40,078 nucleotides of DNA from Brugia malayi (lineage: Eukaryota; Nematoda; Chromadorea; Rhabditida; Onchocercidae). The notes beneath the pieces are model-generated. The model did no database searches. It saw nothing but the letters and a program-made list of their open reading frames with translations, and was not told the origin of the DNA. Within the stretch, counting starts at the first letter, position 1, and the number at the start of each line of letters is the position of its first letter. The stretch lies in NCBI RefSeq assembly GCF_000002995.4, contig NW_025062311.1, positions 5,001-45,078 on the forward strand. The letters run 5' to 3'. Made by a program: the position numbers and the translations under genes. Shown here one piece after another: positions 1 to 12,729 of the stretch.

Positions 1-3000
1 TAGTGATATCATGCGGACAATAAGTTTCACTTTCATTTTGTCATTTTCAGAAAAAGAATCACTCCTCCTCCAGCATAATTATTGTTGGGGAAAAAAAAAG
101 TCCAAAATTATCATCTTTTCATTTCTTTGCGACTACTTTTTTAAAAAATTTCAACCGTTGTATATGTTAGAAAAACCATTCAAATACATTTATAAGTAAT
201 TGAAGAAATTGAAAAAAGAGTGTAGCGCTCATTTTTATTGATAGCATTAAATTTCATAGATAATTTCATGAATCCGATGAAATTGATCACGATAAGATGC
301 GAATCTTTTGAAATGCTAAGCAGAAACATCCCTCGTCGATGCCTAGATGTAATGGGTAATAGGTATATTAATATTTGTGAGTGAATGAGTGTAAGTGTAT
401 TATAATGATGTGTGGTCGATAATCCGTTACTGATTGAAGTGGAAGAGTAAGTACTATGCATAGGTGTAGTTGTCAAGCCGACAAGTATGTGTCACAGAAG
501 CTCTTCATATCCTTAAAGATTCATCTTTTCCTCATTTCGAGCCCGATCTGTTAATTATATTAGCAAGTATTGTTGGAGTAGAAATGATTAAATCGCAATT
601 TTAAAATGTTTTATTGCAATTTATGAGCGCAATTATTTTAAATTTAAATTTATTCTAAGAAAATACAAATTTAATGGAAATTTCGATTAGAATTTGATAC
701 ATATATGAAATTTCAAAGAGATGATGAAAAAATGAATATGTATTTTGATGATACATATTTTGTCTTTTTGCCCCATAATAATTTTATGAATATTTATTCC
801 AAATCTGTTGCGTCATTTTTTCATTGGATAATATATGATGTTTAAGAAAGAATGATGTAAGCAGTGGATGATTTAGTTTACTCAGTTTAAGGCATTTTAA
901 GCATCATTGAATTCTATTAAAAACACTATTGATAAAGCAATACAACAGGAAGACTCTGAAAGGTGGAAATACGACTTGATGGACACATCATTTCGGATGC
1001 AATTGCTACTCTTTTCTTCCTTTCATGATTATATTTGTTGTGAAGAAATATATGAGAATAAGGAATTAATATCAGAGATTGATATAAAAAATTGAAATTT
1101 AGTATAAATAGTTTCAAAGTTGCATTAAATAATCAACTGATTCCTTTTTTTTTGCAAGTATAATAGAAAGCAAAAAAGTTTTTTTTTAATTAATGTTTTA
1201 TTCTAACATTTATAAATCATTCTTGAAGCTAATATCTTTCATCGATAATAATATGTCATGTAATTTGCTATTAACTACTCCAAAGTAACATCACATTGTC
1301 CCACTCTTCATTACTTTATGTTATATGAACTCATTTACTCATAACTGGCAGAAATTATTCATTCCATGATGATATGCAAATGATTATATTAGAAGCTAAA
1401 AGAAGGTCTGTTACTATGATGGAGAATTGGTTTTACCATTTATATTCGCTTCATAACGTGCACAATCATTTAACTCTGTACTTATTTTTCAAAACATTTT
1501 TTTCCTATCGTACAGATTATAAGAATCACTGATTGAAAATAAATTTTGAGAGAGAAGAGAGAAGAGAAAAAGGAAAGAGATAAAGTTATAATTTATAATT
1601 ATATTTTATATTTGAACAATTTTAAAATCTTAACTTTCTCATTAAGTGAATAATAATGTTTTCTGATCAACAAACAAACTATTGATAACTAGTTGAAATT
1701 AATAGCCGTTAATCCTCAGTATCTTAACATTGTTATTGATTATATTTATGATTACCATATGTTTAGTAGTTAAAAAATGAAGTACTGTCAAAAATTTTTA
1801 AGAATTTAAGAATTTAATCGCTTTGTTTTTTAGTCTTAAAGTTTAAACTAAAATTAATATATCTGCTTATCACTGAAAATCTGAAATGTTTATAATTGTT
1901 ACACCATGCTAAGCTGCTTTTTAATGTGGTTTATAGTAATTAGCATAGTTTTTTTATATTTTTGATAATTATCGCCAATAACAGCTGATCTAACTCCTCA
2001 AAAGGTAAGTGACGATACCAGTTGTTATTGTCCCATTTTCTCCTTTATCGAGGTCTTTTTCGACATTCGTATCCCCTTACAATCACCAGCTAATGAGGTG
2101 CTAACAGCATCTTCCAATTCCGACACCCGTTCTTCCTTCCTTTTTCTTTTCACATTAAAGGGATTCGTTCATTTTATGGTGACATTTTTCCGGAATTTCT
2201 GACGTCCCGCCAGCTTCATAACTGCTATAGTTCTGGTCAACAAATTTTAACCAATAATATCTTTTTTATTTGAAGAACAAAAAAGAATTGTACAAACGTT
2301 TTACTCCGCTAAAATTTTCTTAAAAGAGTAACTCGTCTAGTGAAAACTGCCATATAATTTAAAAGAATATGTAGAATAATTGGTGGTTGACAAAAACGCC
2401 AAGAAGCTAAAAGAGATGTGATGTTAGCATGTTGATAGTCCTTACAATATTTATGCAAACGAACACCTGAATTGCATCACCAAACCGGGTGTTGTTACTT
2501 ACAGCGGTATCAGTAATTTTGTCAAACGTTATAAAATTTCTGAAAATGAAATATATTTTATATCTAAAAAATTGTATTGATTTTTTTTTTTGATTCCGAT
2601 ATTACAAAGATCGATATCCGAATTTCTTGAATTCGACAATTATTGTTTTGTGCTCACATTAGCAGCCAATGAAAGAATAACAAAATTATCGAGTGTTTAA
2701 AATAATTTAGAAATTAAAAATTTATGATCTTTTGTAGCAAAACACTGACGACGATCTGTTAAAACATAATGTAAGATATGAAAAAAAGTATAAGTAATTC
2801 ATAATGCAACATATGAAAAGACATGGATATAATGATGGTTGTATCTGCTCTTTCATTATTCAAAATTTTTGCCAAAAATTAAAGATATTTTAAAAGCAAA
2901 CTACGGTACTTCGTAATTTAATTGCAGAAGTAAATAATCAATCATTGGGAAAAGAAAAACTATGAGAAGGAATAAAGAATGATTGTTGGATGATCTGTAG

Positions 3001-4706
3001 TTCAAGAAGGTCATCTAATTATTCTAATCCACTTCAAATGCTTTTACATTGGTTGATGAATAAATTACGCATTTTTAAGAGTATAAACCAATCATTTGTC
3101 TCTGTGATTTGATGGACAATTAGTGTGACTTGACCAATTTTATGTCTTTCATATGGCTTTTTAAAAATTTAAATCATTTTTTTTTGGAAATTGATATCGT
3201 GACAAATTCCACAAAAATTATACAAAAATTTTTTGAAGTTTTTAAAAGTCCAAGTTTCTAGTAATTATTAATCGCATTTTGATTTCCTTTTTTTTTTAAT
3301 TTGATTAAAAAGAAAGGGAAAATTAGAAAATAAGATGATTCAAACAATTCGGCAGTTTATAATCTAAGCTTATACTTCGTAAAGCTTTAGTTTTGTTGAC
3401 TTCAAAAACTTAGGATAATGTTATGTTGTGAGGAAAGACTTTTTTTTGTTAGCATTGTATCAGTTTAGCGTGACATAATGAAGAAATTTATAGAAGAAGA
3501 CCAAAAGTTGTTAGAAGACTTCTTTAATCATTCATTATACGTGTAAGTTGCATAAGTCTATTAACGAACAATACATATAATCCTTCCATTTCATGTAGTA
3601 TTGAAGAAACACTTCGATGCAATAATTCTATATTCCAATTGCAGTTGGAAATTTCTCAAATGGCTTTGAAATCTAAACAAAACTTTTCACAAAATATAAA
3701 TATAATTATGATTCATGATTTTCCAATGCTCAAAATTAAATTTATATTAATAAGTTTCATAATCTACTCGAATACTTTGAAAATTTTTTGATAATCTTTA
3801 AAGTAAGCAAACTTAAATTTTGCTTCCAATCTAAATGTTGACTCTCAGTGAAGCAGAAATACACAATAGAAGTAAAAGACAATAATTCAGTCATTTGCGA
3901 ATGATTTATAAATTAGTTTTTCTTGTTTGGCTATAATTTGATTTTCTTCAGTGTTCCACAGACAATACATGCACACATACGCTTGCCCGTTGCGCCTATT
4001 CACTTACTAATCTTCATATCTTGTAATTACTACGCTCAAAAGATTTTTAAAATCAAAAAAATTTGTTGAAATTCCATTAAATTTTAACCTCTACTTTTCA
4101 ATTACTTTGTTATAACTTATTTATTCACGATGTTATAACTATACATTAAACGATGAGCTCATATAAAATATTTACGTATACAAATCGATACAATGCACAA
4201 ATGCAAAGAGTAAAATAACATCAATGATGAAAGCTTAGCACTGCAGTCAGATAGAACAAACTGTTTAAGATTATATATATATTGAAATTAAAATATATTG
4301 CAAACAAACTATCAAAAGGAAATAACGAAATTGATAAGATTTTATGGTCAAAATATTATCTCTAAGTAGTGATCAATAAATTATATGTCACTTTATAGAA
4401 ATTCCAGTTGAAACGAATTTCTGTTTACGGCTAAAACTGCTGATTTCTTCTGTTTCTACATAACTGTACACCACATTTTAAAATTTTTGAATGTTAAAAA
4501 TGAATACTTTCATAAATTCTGATTAGCTAATACACATAATTCTAAAGTTCTATAGTTATTTGCTTAAAGATACTGATAATATCATTACTGTTAAGTAACA
4601 GGACTGTCGCTGACAGTGATGACAATAAATGACAATGATGATAGTTTGTACTAGCAATAGTCATTCTATAATGCTTTGAACAATTTACATAGTTTGAAAT
4701 TGAAAA
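1..4706. other. AT-rich non-coding stretch, no gene recognised
   Basis: I see no convincing coding exon here. Open frames are short, lack splice context, and have homopolymer-rich composition. A less AT-rich pocket at about 1990-2240 contains a good-looking splice donor (AAAAG then GTAAGTGACG near 2000) and short open stretches on both strands, but nothing I can match to a family. A purine-rich tract lies near 1548-1580. No tRNA-like B-box was noticed on either strand. Confidence 0.5.
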
Positions 4707-4733
4707 ATGATTTATCGGATTCATTGTAGTGCG

Positions 4734-4952
4734 ATGCCCAAACTATTAGATAAGGTTGGCAATGATGATAATGATGATGACGAAAGGAGATTGGTACCGA
4801 TGACACTCGGATTTTGGAATAGTCCAAGTAGCAAAAATGGAGAACACCTCAAGGCCAAATCTAATTGCCTCGATGATAACCGCCAACTATTGCCAGTTTA
4901 CCTCAATGAACACTTAACCAAATCGACTATTCATAGTAATGTTTCTTCGTGA
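4734..4952 (+). CDS. Possible small protein or terminal exon, unrecognised
   Basis: An open frame of 72 codons from the ATG at 4734 to a TGA at 4950-4952. Just upstream, ATTGTAG ending at 4729 looks like a 3' splice site or trans-splice acceptor, so this could be a short trans-spliced gene or the last exon of a longer one. The frame also runs open to an ATG at 4707. The product is hydrophilic, with an acidic run (DDNDDDE) near residues 9-15, then a mixed region with GFWNSPSSKNGEH, and no membrane segment. Codon use is less A/T-biased than in neighbouring random frames, which favours real coding. I do not recognise the family. There is no obvious partner gene nearby. Confidence 0.35.
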   Translation: MPKLLDKVGNDDNDDDERRLVPMTLGFWNSPSSKNGEHLKAKSNCLDDNRQLLPVYLNEHLTKSTIHSNVSS

Positions 4953-6896
4953 GGGACTATTTCTACTTTTCATTTGAATTATTATTTACAATTTTAAGAT
5001 TAATTTCAGATACAAATCAGTTAGCTTAGAACTAAACTGATTAATTAGCTATTTCATTTCAAATATCTCAACTATTAGAGCAAATTAAGTGTTTGATAAA
5101 TGAAAATAGTAAATTTTTTCAGATGAACATGCAGAAATATCCACAGTGTTCCTCATAATTCTTTTCAAATGATGCATAATTAGCTATTTAGAAAGTTCAT
5201 AATGTGAAAGATATTTTATTCACATTCCTTTTTTAAATAAAAGACCCATGATCGCATAAGAAAAAAGTGATGCTTTTACTATACTACGAGGTAGAAAAGG
5301 ATGGAATAGTAAAAAAGAAATCTTTTTTGCAGTAAAAAAATGCAGTAAAAAAACTAATATTTCAGTTGATTATATAACTGATTATAATTTTTACCAGAAA
5401 AAAAAATGAAAACAGTACTTGTCTTAAAAGAGAAGGTTTACAGATAAACTATAAATGGAAAAAGGGAACAATAGAAAAGTAAGAATAAAAATTAAGATAA
5501 AAAAGAATTACTTATGTCTTTTATATGCTATGATTATGATGTCTTTTTTGTTATTTGCTGTTATCATTTCAATTGGTGATAGATTAGAAATATGATTAGA
5601 CAGAGGATAACAAATTAATTTTTAAGACTAACACTGTAATATTCAATTATCAATTCATTTTTGAGCATATCAATTGAATGCTGTATGTTTATATTAAATC
5701 TACTGTTATGCAATATCAAGGAAGATCATTTGAAAAGGTATTAAAAGATTAACTTGATGGATAATTCATCAAATCTTATGAAAATTATCCATTATCCATT
5801 TTAAAAGAAATCTATCAGACCTAAGAAAGAGACAAAGAGAACGAAAACGCAGAGAAAATATATTTTATAGAGAATTTCTATGAGATATGCATGATTTTAC
5901 CTTCTTTGGATTCTGATTGCAAACAACTAAGCATTCTAAAATATGAGAATTCCCACAATTTATAGCTTTAACAATCTATCCAGTTGTAGAGGACAAATCT
6001 TTGTCGTGCTGCGAATTTCCTCTTTCTGCAAATATCGAAGAATAAAAAAAGTTTTTGTTGAACAATTTGGTTATAGAAATAGGAAAATAGAAACATGTAA
6101 ATTGACGTAAACGACAGATAGTAAATATTTGTAATCAAATAAAATGAAATGGACAAACGGACATACAAACAGGTATTGGATGATCTTTTTCCATACAGAA
6201 ATTTTACTGCAAAAATTACATAGGATAGAACCTATGGAACGCCGCTTTTGATCTATCCGACTACATGTTTCAATTTTTTATGTTTCCTTTGTTGGAGATG
6301 TGTGAGGGAAAATTTTCACATCAACCAACCATATAACACTTTCGAGAACGATTCCTCATTGACCCTTCATTAAATCCTTAACAAGCGCAATGATCTTTCA
6401 ATTGTCAGAACTAATAGTAACTTGATGAATGTTTTTAATTTCAACAATTTTAACACCACTCTGTTTGCTAATTTACCTATTGCTTTGCATATAGAAAAAC
6501 ACTTTTCAAATTCCAAAAGACACTAACAGATTTCAAATTAGCAATTGATAAATTCTTTTATCTCATAGGTGACGAATTATGTGGACAGATAAAACAAGTG
6601 AAGCATAAAATCAGATGGCTATGATGAGCAAATTAACATTTTAAACAATTTTAGAAAAAAGGTGAAAAAAAAACTTCAAGAAATATGCATTTACAGAAAC
6701 TACATTAAAACTTCGAGTTTATCAGTTATAATGATCGAGAATTTATTTCGAATTTTGAGTCAATTTTTTGAATTGCCAAGACTCTTTCGATTACAGTCTT
6801 TTTGCTGCTGTTATAAGAGTAAGAATAAACTATTCCGCATGCAATCCATTTTTAATAAAATATTTCTCATTATCTTCTAAAATAAATCCTCTACAG
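4953..6896. other. AT-rich non-coding stretch
   Basis: No supported gene. Short open frames at about 5968-6168 (minus) and 6662-6880 (plus) are low-complexity or hydrophobic and have no family likeness. A purine-rich run lies near 5820-5860. Confidence 0.45.
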
Positions 6897-6993
6897 GAAG
6901 GGAAAGAGAAAGAAAGGGAAAAGAAAAAGAAAGAATTTGAATTAAAAGTAGAAAAAAGTAGAGGACGCATAGAAGAAATAAACGAGGACATAA
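6897..6993 (+). other. Possible coiled-coil exon
   Basis: A stretch open in one frame, bounded by CTCTACAG (acceptor, ending 6896) and a donor-like GTATTT at 6994. It would encode about 32 residues rich in Lys, Glu and Arg (EGKEKEREKKKKEFELKVEK, then SRGRIEEINEDI), as in a coiled-coil linker. No neighbouring exon in phase was found, and purine-rich DNA alone can give such peptides, so this is weak. Confidence 0.2.
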
Positions 6994-7034
6994 GTATTTC
7001 ATTTAAATATATGACGTATTACAATAAGCAATAA

Positions 7035-7922
7035 AATATACCTGGCAAATTCTTATAGTTTACAGCTGGGCCAAATAATTTCTAGGATTATTTTAGTTAA
7101 TTGGATCTTACTTGCGAAACTTCCATCATATTTTCATTTTTCTTTTCTTGATAAATATGGATGTACTGATTGTTTATTAAGATAATATCAACCAGTTTAC
7201 TAACAAATTTTACATAATAATACCAACAAATCTTAACTTATTATGATGGCTTATTATTTATTACTATGCCCAACAGAAAGCTTCATCTAACATACTTTCT
7301 TAATTACGTATACTAAATATGACTTTTAGAGTTTTGAAAATATCTCTTATAATATAAATTGTTCTACTCACCCTCGGTATCTTTCTAAATTATCAAACAA
7401 ACAATAATAGCTCAAAAACTTTTTAGAAGCTTAAATTAACACATATATATGTAATATTGAACTAACATAATTTTTATAAATGATATTTATATATTATAGA
7501 CATCAATACCAACTAGTGTTGTTGCTTCAAACTAGAATTTACAAATGACTTTTATCAGAAAAACAAGCTTGTTATTGTTTTCATTTGAATTAAAACTTGC
7601 CATCTCAAATCTATGTATATTATTTAAAGATCAGTTGAACAAATGAATATGAATTGACATACTGATTTTTTTACGAAGCAACCAGCCAATAAACTTCAGA
7701 TAATCTCTCATGCCCTTTAACCTTACAAAATTTATCGTCTCTCAATCCTCTTAGTAGACATATTTCAATAGATTATCCACTTATGCAGAAAATAGCACCA
7801 TGAAGGACTTTTAAAGTCTCACAGAAATATCCATTACTTTGATCTGGATTTTTTTTTTTTTTGCATACGGAATAAAGGGACACTATATTTTTTACATTTA
7901 GCACAAGCCAACTGGATGGACC
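7035..7922. other. Non-coding stretch left of the inverted repeat
   Basis: I see nothing gene-like. A minus-strand open frame at 7773-7964 runs into the inverted repeat arm and across a homopolymer, and is probably chance. Confidence 0.45.
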
Positions 7923-8149
7923 AACAGCGTAAGAGTATGACAAGTTATATATGGATTTTGGCATTACTATACACTATATTTTACATCCATCTAAATCTGC
8001 TTTTTTACTGCTTACAAACTCAAAAATTTTATTTTTGAGCTTGTAAAAAGAATGAGAGGACAAATTCTATAGCAAGCACATAAGTATACTCGAATCAAGT
8101 ACAGTAATGCCAAAATCCATATATAAGTTCGTCATACTCTTGCGCTGTT
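7923..8149. repeat. Fold-back inverted repeat, MITE-like
   Basis: The left arm (7923-7967, starting AACAGCGTAAGAGTATGAC) and the right arm (8104-8149, ending GTCATACTCTTGCGCTGTT) are reverse complements over about 45 bp, with two mismatches and one indel. Near the centre there is a second, shorter pairing: CTCAAAAAT against ATTTTTGAG, around 8019-8045. The sequence between the arms is otherwise diverged. No transposase frame is present and I found no convincing target duplication. It could be a non-autonomous DNA transposon remnant or a structured RNA source. Confidence 0.7.
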
Positions 8150-9523
8150 ATTTTTTTTTTTTAAATACAGTTATCAGCATTCTCATTTCGAAACGTTAAC
8201 ATGATATAAAAAATAAACATCCTATTAGCTCGATTTTTTCTTAGAAAATTTTTTTCTGAATATGCAAAGAATTCAAATTAATGTGTTAACTTTATCTAAA
8301 CCTCCTTTTTTGTCAAAAAAACATGAACAAGGAAAAAAAAAAAACAAGTGCGAAGACATAATACCAAAATCCAGCTGCTATACACAAACAATCACAAGCA
8401 TATAATGAACTTCGGGAAAACGTAGATCTGAACATCGTACATCAATCTATAAACGATTAAACATTATAATATATGGAATTTGCTGAATGATTTTTGGATA
8501 TAATTGGAGAGGTTGAAAAGTGGCGACTTATTTATTGTGTAAGCGATAATTGGTTGATTACAAGAGTCATTGTTGCCTTGCTTGTGTTCGTTTCTAGAAA
8601 GATGATAAAGGAACTCTTTAGAGGTTTGAAGTATTTTCAAATGCTAGGAACAAGAACTTTATTTTAAAAATTTCGAATTTAATTTTTTATTTTGGGAATT
8701 TTTTTCTTTGGGAAAAAAACAATTGAAATTAAAACAAGAAATAATTTCTATATACAAAAAAAAAATCTCTGTTTTTTAAAAAAATAAAACATTTTCTATT
8801 TTTTTAAAAAAAATTAAACAAAAAATTTACATATATTAATAAGATACTTTAATATTACTGATAAAGGTTTATAAATTCTTCTTATTTATATAATTAACTG
8901 AATAGGTTATTTTATTAATTTAAAAAGTATATTTTTGAGAATCATTCATGCATCAAATTTCATCATTGATAACTTTTTTGTTAACACTGAATTAAAATCT
9001 GCAAATAAGATATTTAAATATGAAAACATACAATTCGATCCAATAATACATTATGAAATGAGCGAATTGATAAGGACTTTTGACATAAATGAAATTAATA
9101 AGTGATTTCTGCAAATATTTGATAAATCGAGTGTACTTGTGATTTGTTCATAGTTAATGTTTTAAGGGAGAGTTCGATTTATTCCTATGAATTTACTAAA
9201 AATTTAAACAATGGTATACTGCTTCAATCTTTGGGAATCAATATATGTAATACTCTTCTCCTTAATGTTATTTCGGCTCAGAATGAGGCTTCTGTTATTG
9301 CATTCCGGTCGATTTCTTTCCTTAAGTTTGTTACTAAATGTTTTTGAACATCAGTAAAAAACACTGTACAAGATTCTTCTCTTGGTATACCCCTAGAATA
9401 AATTGATAATTTTTTTAATAATCAAGATCTATATTATATAGAAAAAATAAAAAAAATCCAATCGTCATATGTATTTACAGAAACAAATATGCATATGCAT
9501 AAGCATATCTTCATACTGACTAT
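8150..9523. other. AT-rich stretch with two weak open frames
   Basis: There are two stop-bounded open stretches with no start codon. About 8358-8457 (plus) includes NELRENVDLNIVHQSIND. The second, 8491-8667 (plus), includes VEKWRLIYCVSDNWLITR and a hydrophobic run, ending in TAA. Both look more protein-like than the surrounding frames but match no family I know. They may be decayed exons or chance. The plus frame at 9144-9347 has no recognisable features. Confidence 0.3.
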
Positions 9524-10224
9524 CCAGGCACATAAATCTTGTGGTGATTGACAAAATCGGATGTACATGAAATCAATACCTCGTATGTACGGTGAATCGC
9601 TGTTGTTAATCATACTAACCAGCTGTTTCCTAAAATTCTACGATGAATCAAACAGACTTTCAAATGCTTAGCAATAGTGCCCAATGTTGAAAAAACCAGA
9701 GCCATAATAACAGTTACTTACATTATCTCACTGAAGCATTACTAACAATTAGTAATGCTCAAATATAAACTGAAATTTAAACTGACAAACTCACAAAATG
9801 TTACTGCACATATGTTAAATTATAAGCAAAATTACTAGAAAGAAAATGCAAGAAAATGAATTTAAAATATATTATAAAACAGTTGATGATAACACAAATG
9901 AAAATCCACTGAAACTTACAATGATTTACAAAACCAGGTATGGTTTTTTAGTGAGTTACGTTTTATCCATACCTGGAGAGCCGAATAGTGAAAAGTTTAT
10001 AAAGAAGACAGAATGCCGTACTCACCACTCCACCAGCACCAACACCTCTCACCTAGAGATTAACTTGCGTATATAAGATGATTATGTTTATATAGTTTAT
10101 TAAGTTTTCAATTAAAGAAGATGTGAAATACCAGGAAAAGAAGGAATGCAACTGATCCCGCCGCACATGCGGTTATCCCTTGTGTTTTCCGTGTACCGCG
10201 CTCCTAGGGTTCAAGATGTCTCAC
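9524..10224 (-). pseudogene. PRPF38B-like: PRPF38B-type pre-mRNA-splicing factor pseudogene
   Basis: Three minus-strand exon pieces match the conserved core of the PRP38 family, a U4/U6.U5 tri-snRNP factor needed for spliceosome activation in the nucleus. Piece 1 (10224 down to about 10157) reads HLEP, a stop (TAG where the family has Trp), then ERGTRKTQGIT; the next family motif (GMCGG) is visible only after a one-base frame change, and no GT donor follows. Piece 2 (10052-9973) reads VRGVGAGGVVSTAFCLLYKL and FTIRLSR, with good acceptor and donor. Piece 3 (9629 to about 9524) reads KQLVSMI, DSPYIRGIDFMYIRF and QSPQDLCAW, in which the family's first Trp of DLWAW is Cys. Pieces 2 and 3 join in phase (AG|G gives Arg). 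The N-terminal exons and everything after the conserved Trp are missing. Retained introns show it is a duplicated gene fragment, not a retrocopy. The stop, frameshift and truncation make function very unlikely. Confidence 0.88.
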
Positions 10225-10364
10225 CTGAAATGAGCTGTTATTAGCATAAAAAAAAAACTACATTATAACCGTGTACGAAATTGCAGTTACTCAATGATGA
10301 TGAAAACAAAAAAGATAACGGAATAGTTTGCTTTACATATGTTACAATATAAAACAACTTATAC

Positions 10365-11024
10365 TGTAATAAATTTCTTCTGTAAGTTGTTGAAATCCTG
10401 TAGTTTCCGCAAGGTAATTTTTGTAATAAATGCATTGGATAATATTCTCCAATACCAAAGCATTTAAATTCATTGTCTGCGTATTGCCCCACAGTGGCAA
10501 AATGTCGTTCTTCTTTGTTATGTTCTATAAAATATGATGACGTATCACGAATCAAATTAGCGCCATAAATGGAAAACATATATTACTATGCAAAATATTG
10601 ATAAAGAAAGGAAATGTGAATTTTTTTCGAAAACCTGAATTTTGTTCGATGAATGAGAATCAATCTTTAATAAATCAAGCACATGGTTTAACTAATACTA
10701 ATAAACTAAAAGACTGGAAGGAAAAATTAGCTAAATACAATATGAATATATTAAAATATAACTACTAACTCTCTACCCAGTTAAACAAAGTACACTTATA
10801 TTATTATTTAAAAATAAAACTATATACAAATATGTATTTCAAAAAAAAAAAAAAAAAAAAAAAAAACTCTATGAGCTGTCTATTCATTCCTTTCACTGGA
10901 AGACATAGCATAACTTGATGATTTATATTCTACCAAATAATAAGTAAAAGTACCTGCATGTCCGGAATACTATTATCTGTTAGATCACCTTCATACATCA
11001 CATTGGTACTACCAGTACCAACTC
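10365..11024 (-). pseudogene. Two exon-like pieces of an unrecognised gene
   Basis: Piece A (11024-10954) lies between TTATCGCAG and CAG|GTACTT and is fully open: VGTGSTNVMYEGDLTDNSIP then DMQ. Piece B (10579-10365) is open and includes SIYGANLIRDTSSYFIEHNK, EERHFATVGQYADNEFKC and GIGEYYPMHLLQKLP, ending at a donor-like GTATAAG. Their balanced residue use, cysteines and glycine-rich start look like real protein, unlike other frames nearby. A stop codon lies between the nearest acceptor (TTTTGCATAG) and the frame of piece B, so they cannot be joined cleanly. I do not recognise the family. They do not match PRP38 N-terminal sequence, although they lie directly upstream of that pseudogene on the same strand. 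Probably another decayed gene, possibly a live gene with missed splice sites. Confidence 0.4.
10841..10866. repeat. Poly(A) tract of 26 A
   Basis: An uninterrupted run of A. No coding sequence precedes it that would mark it as a retrocopy tail. Confidence 0.9.
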
Positions 11025-12729
11025 CTGCGATAAGCAATGCAGCTGCTTACCATCCGCAGCTGACATATTTCACCTTAATATTTTTCATTTACTAGTAGAA
11101 AAAGAAAAATGCATCACTTTAAGCTTTTATCTTATCACATAATATTTTCATCGTTTCTAAGAACACAATTCTTCTGAAAAATCAGCACATGCAGTCTAGC
11201 AATGTCGCCAAGTCTAACCAAATTGACTCATACAACTATGACCTCTGTCAAATAACGCTCACCCTACACAAAATGCAGTCATGCGCCACTCACCTACAAC
11301 CACATTATCAGATTCGCCACTGTGTCACGCTATTCCATGAAATAAGAGAGTTGGTTGCTATGAAATCGCTTGGATCATGTCGAACAGATATTGAAAAGAA
11401 AAAATTTCTTTCGCTCTTGTGGTAGACATTCGCGTAAAAAAAAGTCCCCCTGTATAAATTTATGAGGAAGTTTAAGGAAGGAACAATCAATATTTTTTAT
11501 TCATAAATTTGGGAAAATACGAATGAATTATTTGCTAATACTAGAAAATAATTAAAAAATTCATAAAATAAGATACATTATTTCCTGCAATTAAAAATGT
11601 ATAACAATAAAAAATTTAATAAATGAATATAAATACTGTTTGAAATCAAATTAATTAATTTCTTTCACTTCATTTGCTTTAAAGCAATTCAGATTTTCAC
11701 TTTCATAATCTTTAACTTAATGAAGAAAATAAAGTATTCAATATTGAAACTTATCCATGCCTTCTTTTTTAAGAAAAGGAAAAAAAAAAAAAAAAACGTT
11801 ATTATTTTACTTTTATGCAACTCTACAGTTGAAACAACCTTAAAATTATGAAGCTAATATTAAAATTATACCATACATTCAAACAAAAGCTTATTTATTT
11901 TATAGTATTTAATTTGGTAATAAAATTTATTCTCAAATAAAAAAAAAGTGATTATTTCGAAATGAAATACAAGCATCAAAATTGTTGTAGCATATATAAT
12001 TTTATCTAAGTATTTTGTAAATTTAACCCAAAAATTTCATCAAATCCTTGTGTGTTATTGAAACTAAATTCTTTTATTTTTTGCTTCTTTGCTTTAAACC
12101 AATTCCACTTTCTAACTTTTATAATCATTATTTAATTATTTTGCATCCTTCACCCAGTCATTTATCTACCCAAATCTTTTCAAAATCTTTACTCAGTTAA
12201 TTTACAACAAGACTACATTCTGCAAGGTAATTCATGTAAAATAAAAATTTTGCAAGATAAATTTTTTTTAAAAGAATTTTTTTTTGTACTTTTTCTTTTA
12301 TTGGTACTTTGTAATTTTTGGACTTGTTTTTTCGTCTTTTTTCAAATTGACTTCAACCTTTTGTTCTTTTCTCATTTTTTAATTGACAACAACCATTGAT
12401 CATTTATAAAATGATTCATATCTATGTAATGTCTTATTTTGAAAATTAAAGAAAACAAAGTATACTTTCTCTCTGTCTCAAATCTCGTTAACTTTTTCAC
12501 TTCCTTACTGCCTTTTACTCTCTGTGTCTCCCAATCTATCTATTCATTATATTTGAAATATTTATCAATTATTTTTTCTTTCCGTACAATCAATTTATAT
12601 TGTCAATCTTTCTTCCTTTTTTCTCTCTTCTCTTCCCCTCTGATTCTGCCTTTCCTTTGCAATTTTATTCTTCTTGGTTTCCTGCTAACTCACAACATTG
12701 CAGCTATTTCATTTCAGTACAAAAATTTG
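11025..12729. other. AT-rich stretch, no supported gene
   Basis: Open frames at 11189-11425 (plus) and 11308-11490 (minus) overlap and have no recognisable motifs. The minus strand near 11310-11400 (including DPSDFIATNSLISW) is slightly protein-like and could be another decayed exon. The plus frame at 12439-12819 is a pyrimidine-rich, hydrophobic run that enters the satellite and is probably spurious. Confidence 0.4.

Noticed and set aside
180..476. 98-codon minus-strand open frame
   Set aside because: Thr/Ser/Ile-rich, no motif, no splice context; consistent with chance.
9846..10076. Plus-strand 76-codon gene
   Set aside because: It is antisense to the well-matched PRP38 exon at 9973-10052 on the minus strand.
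10130..10230. tRNA or other structured RNA in a GC-richer pocket
   Set aside because: The minus strand reads as the HLEP/ERGTRKTQG exon of a PRP38-family pseudogene, and no cloverleaf or B-box fits.
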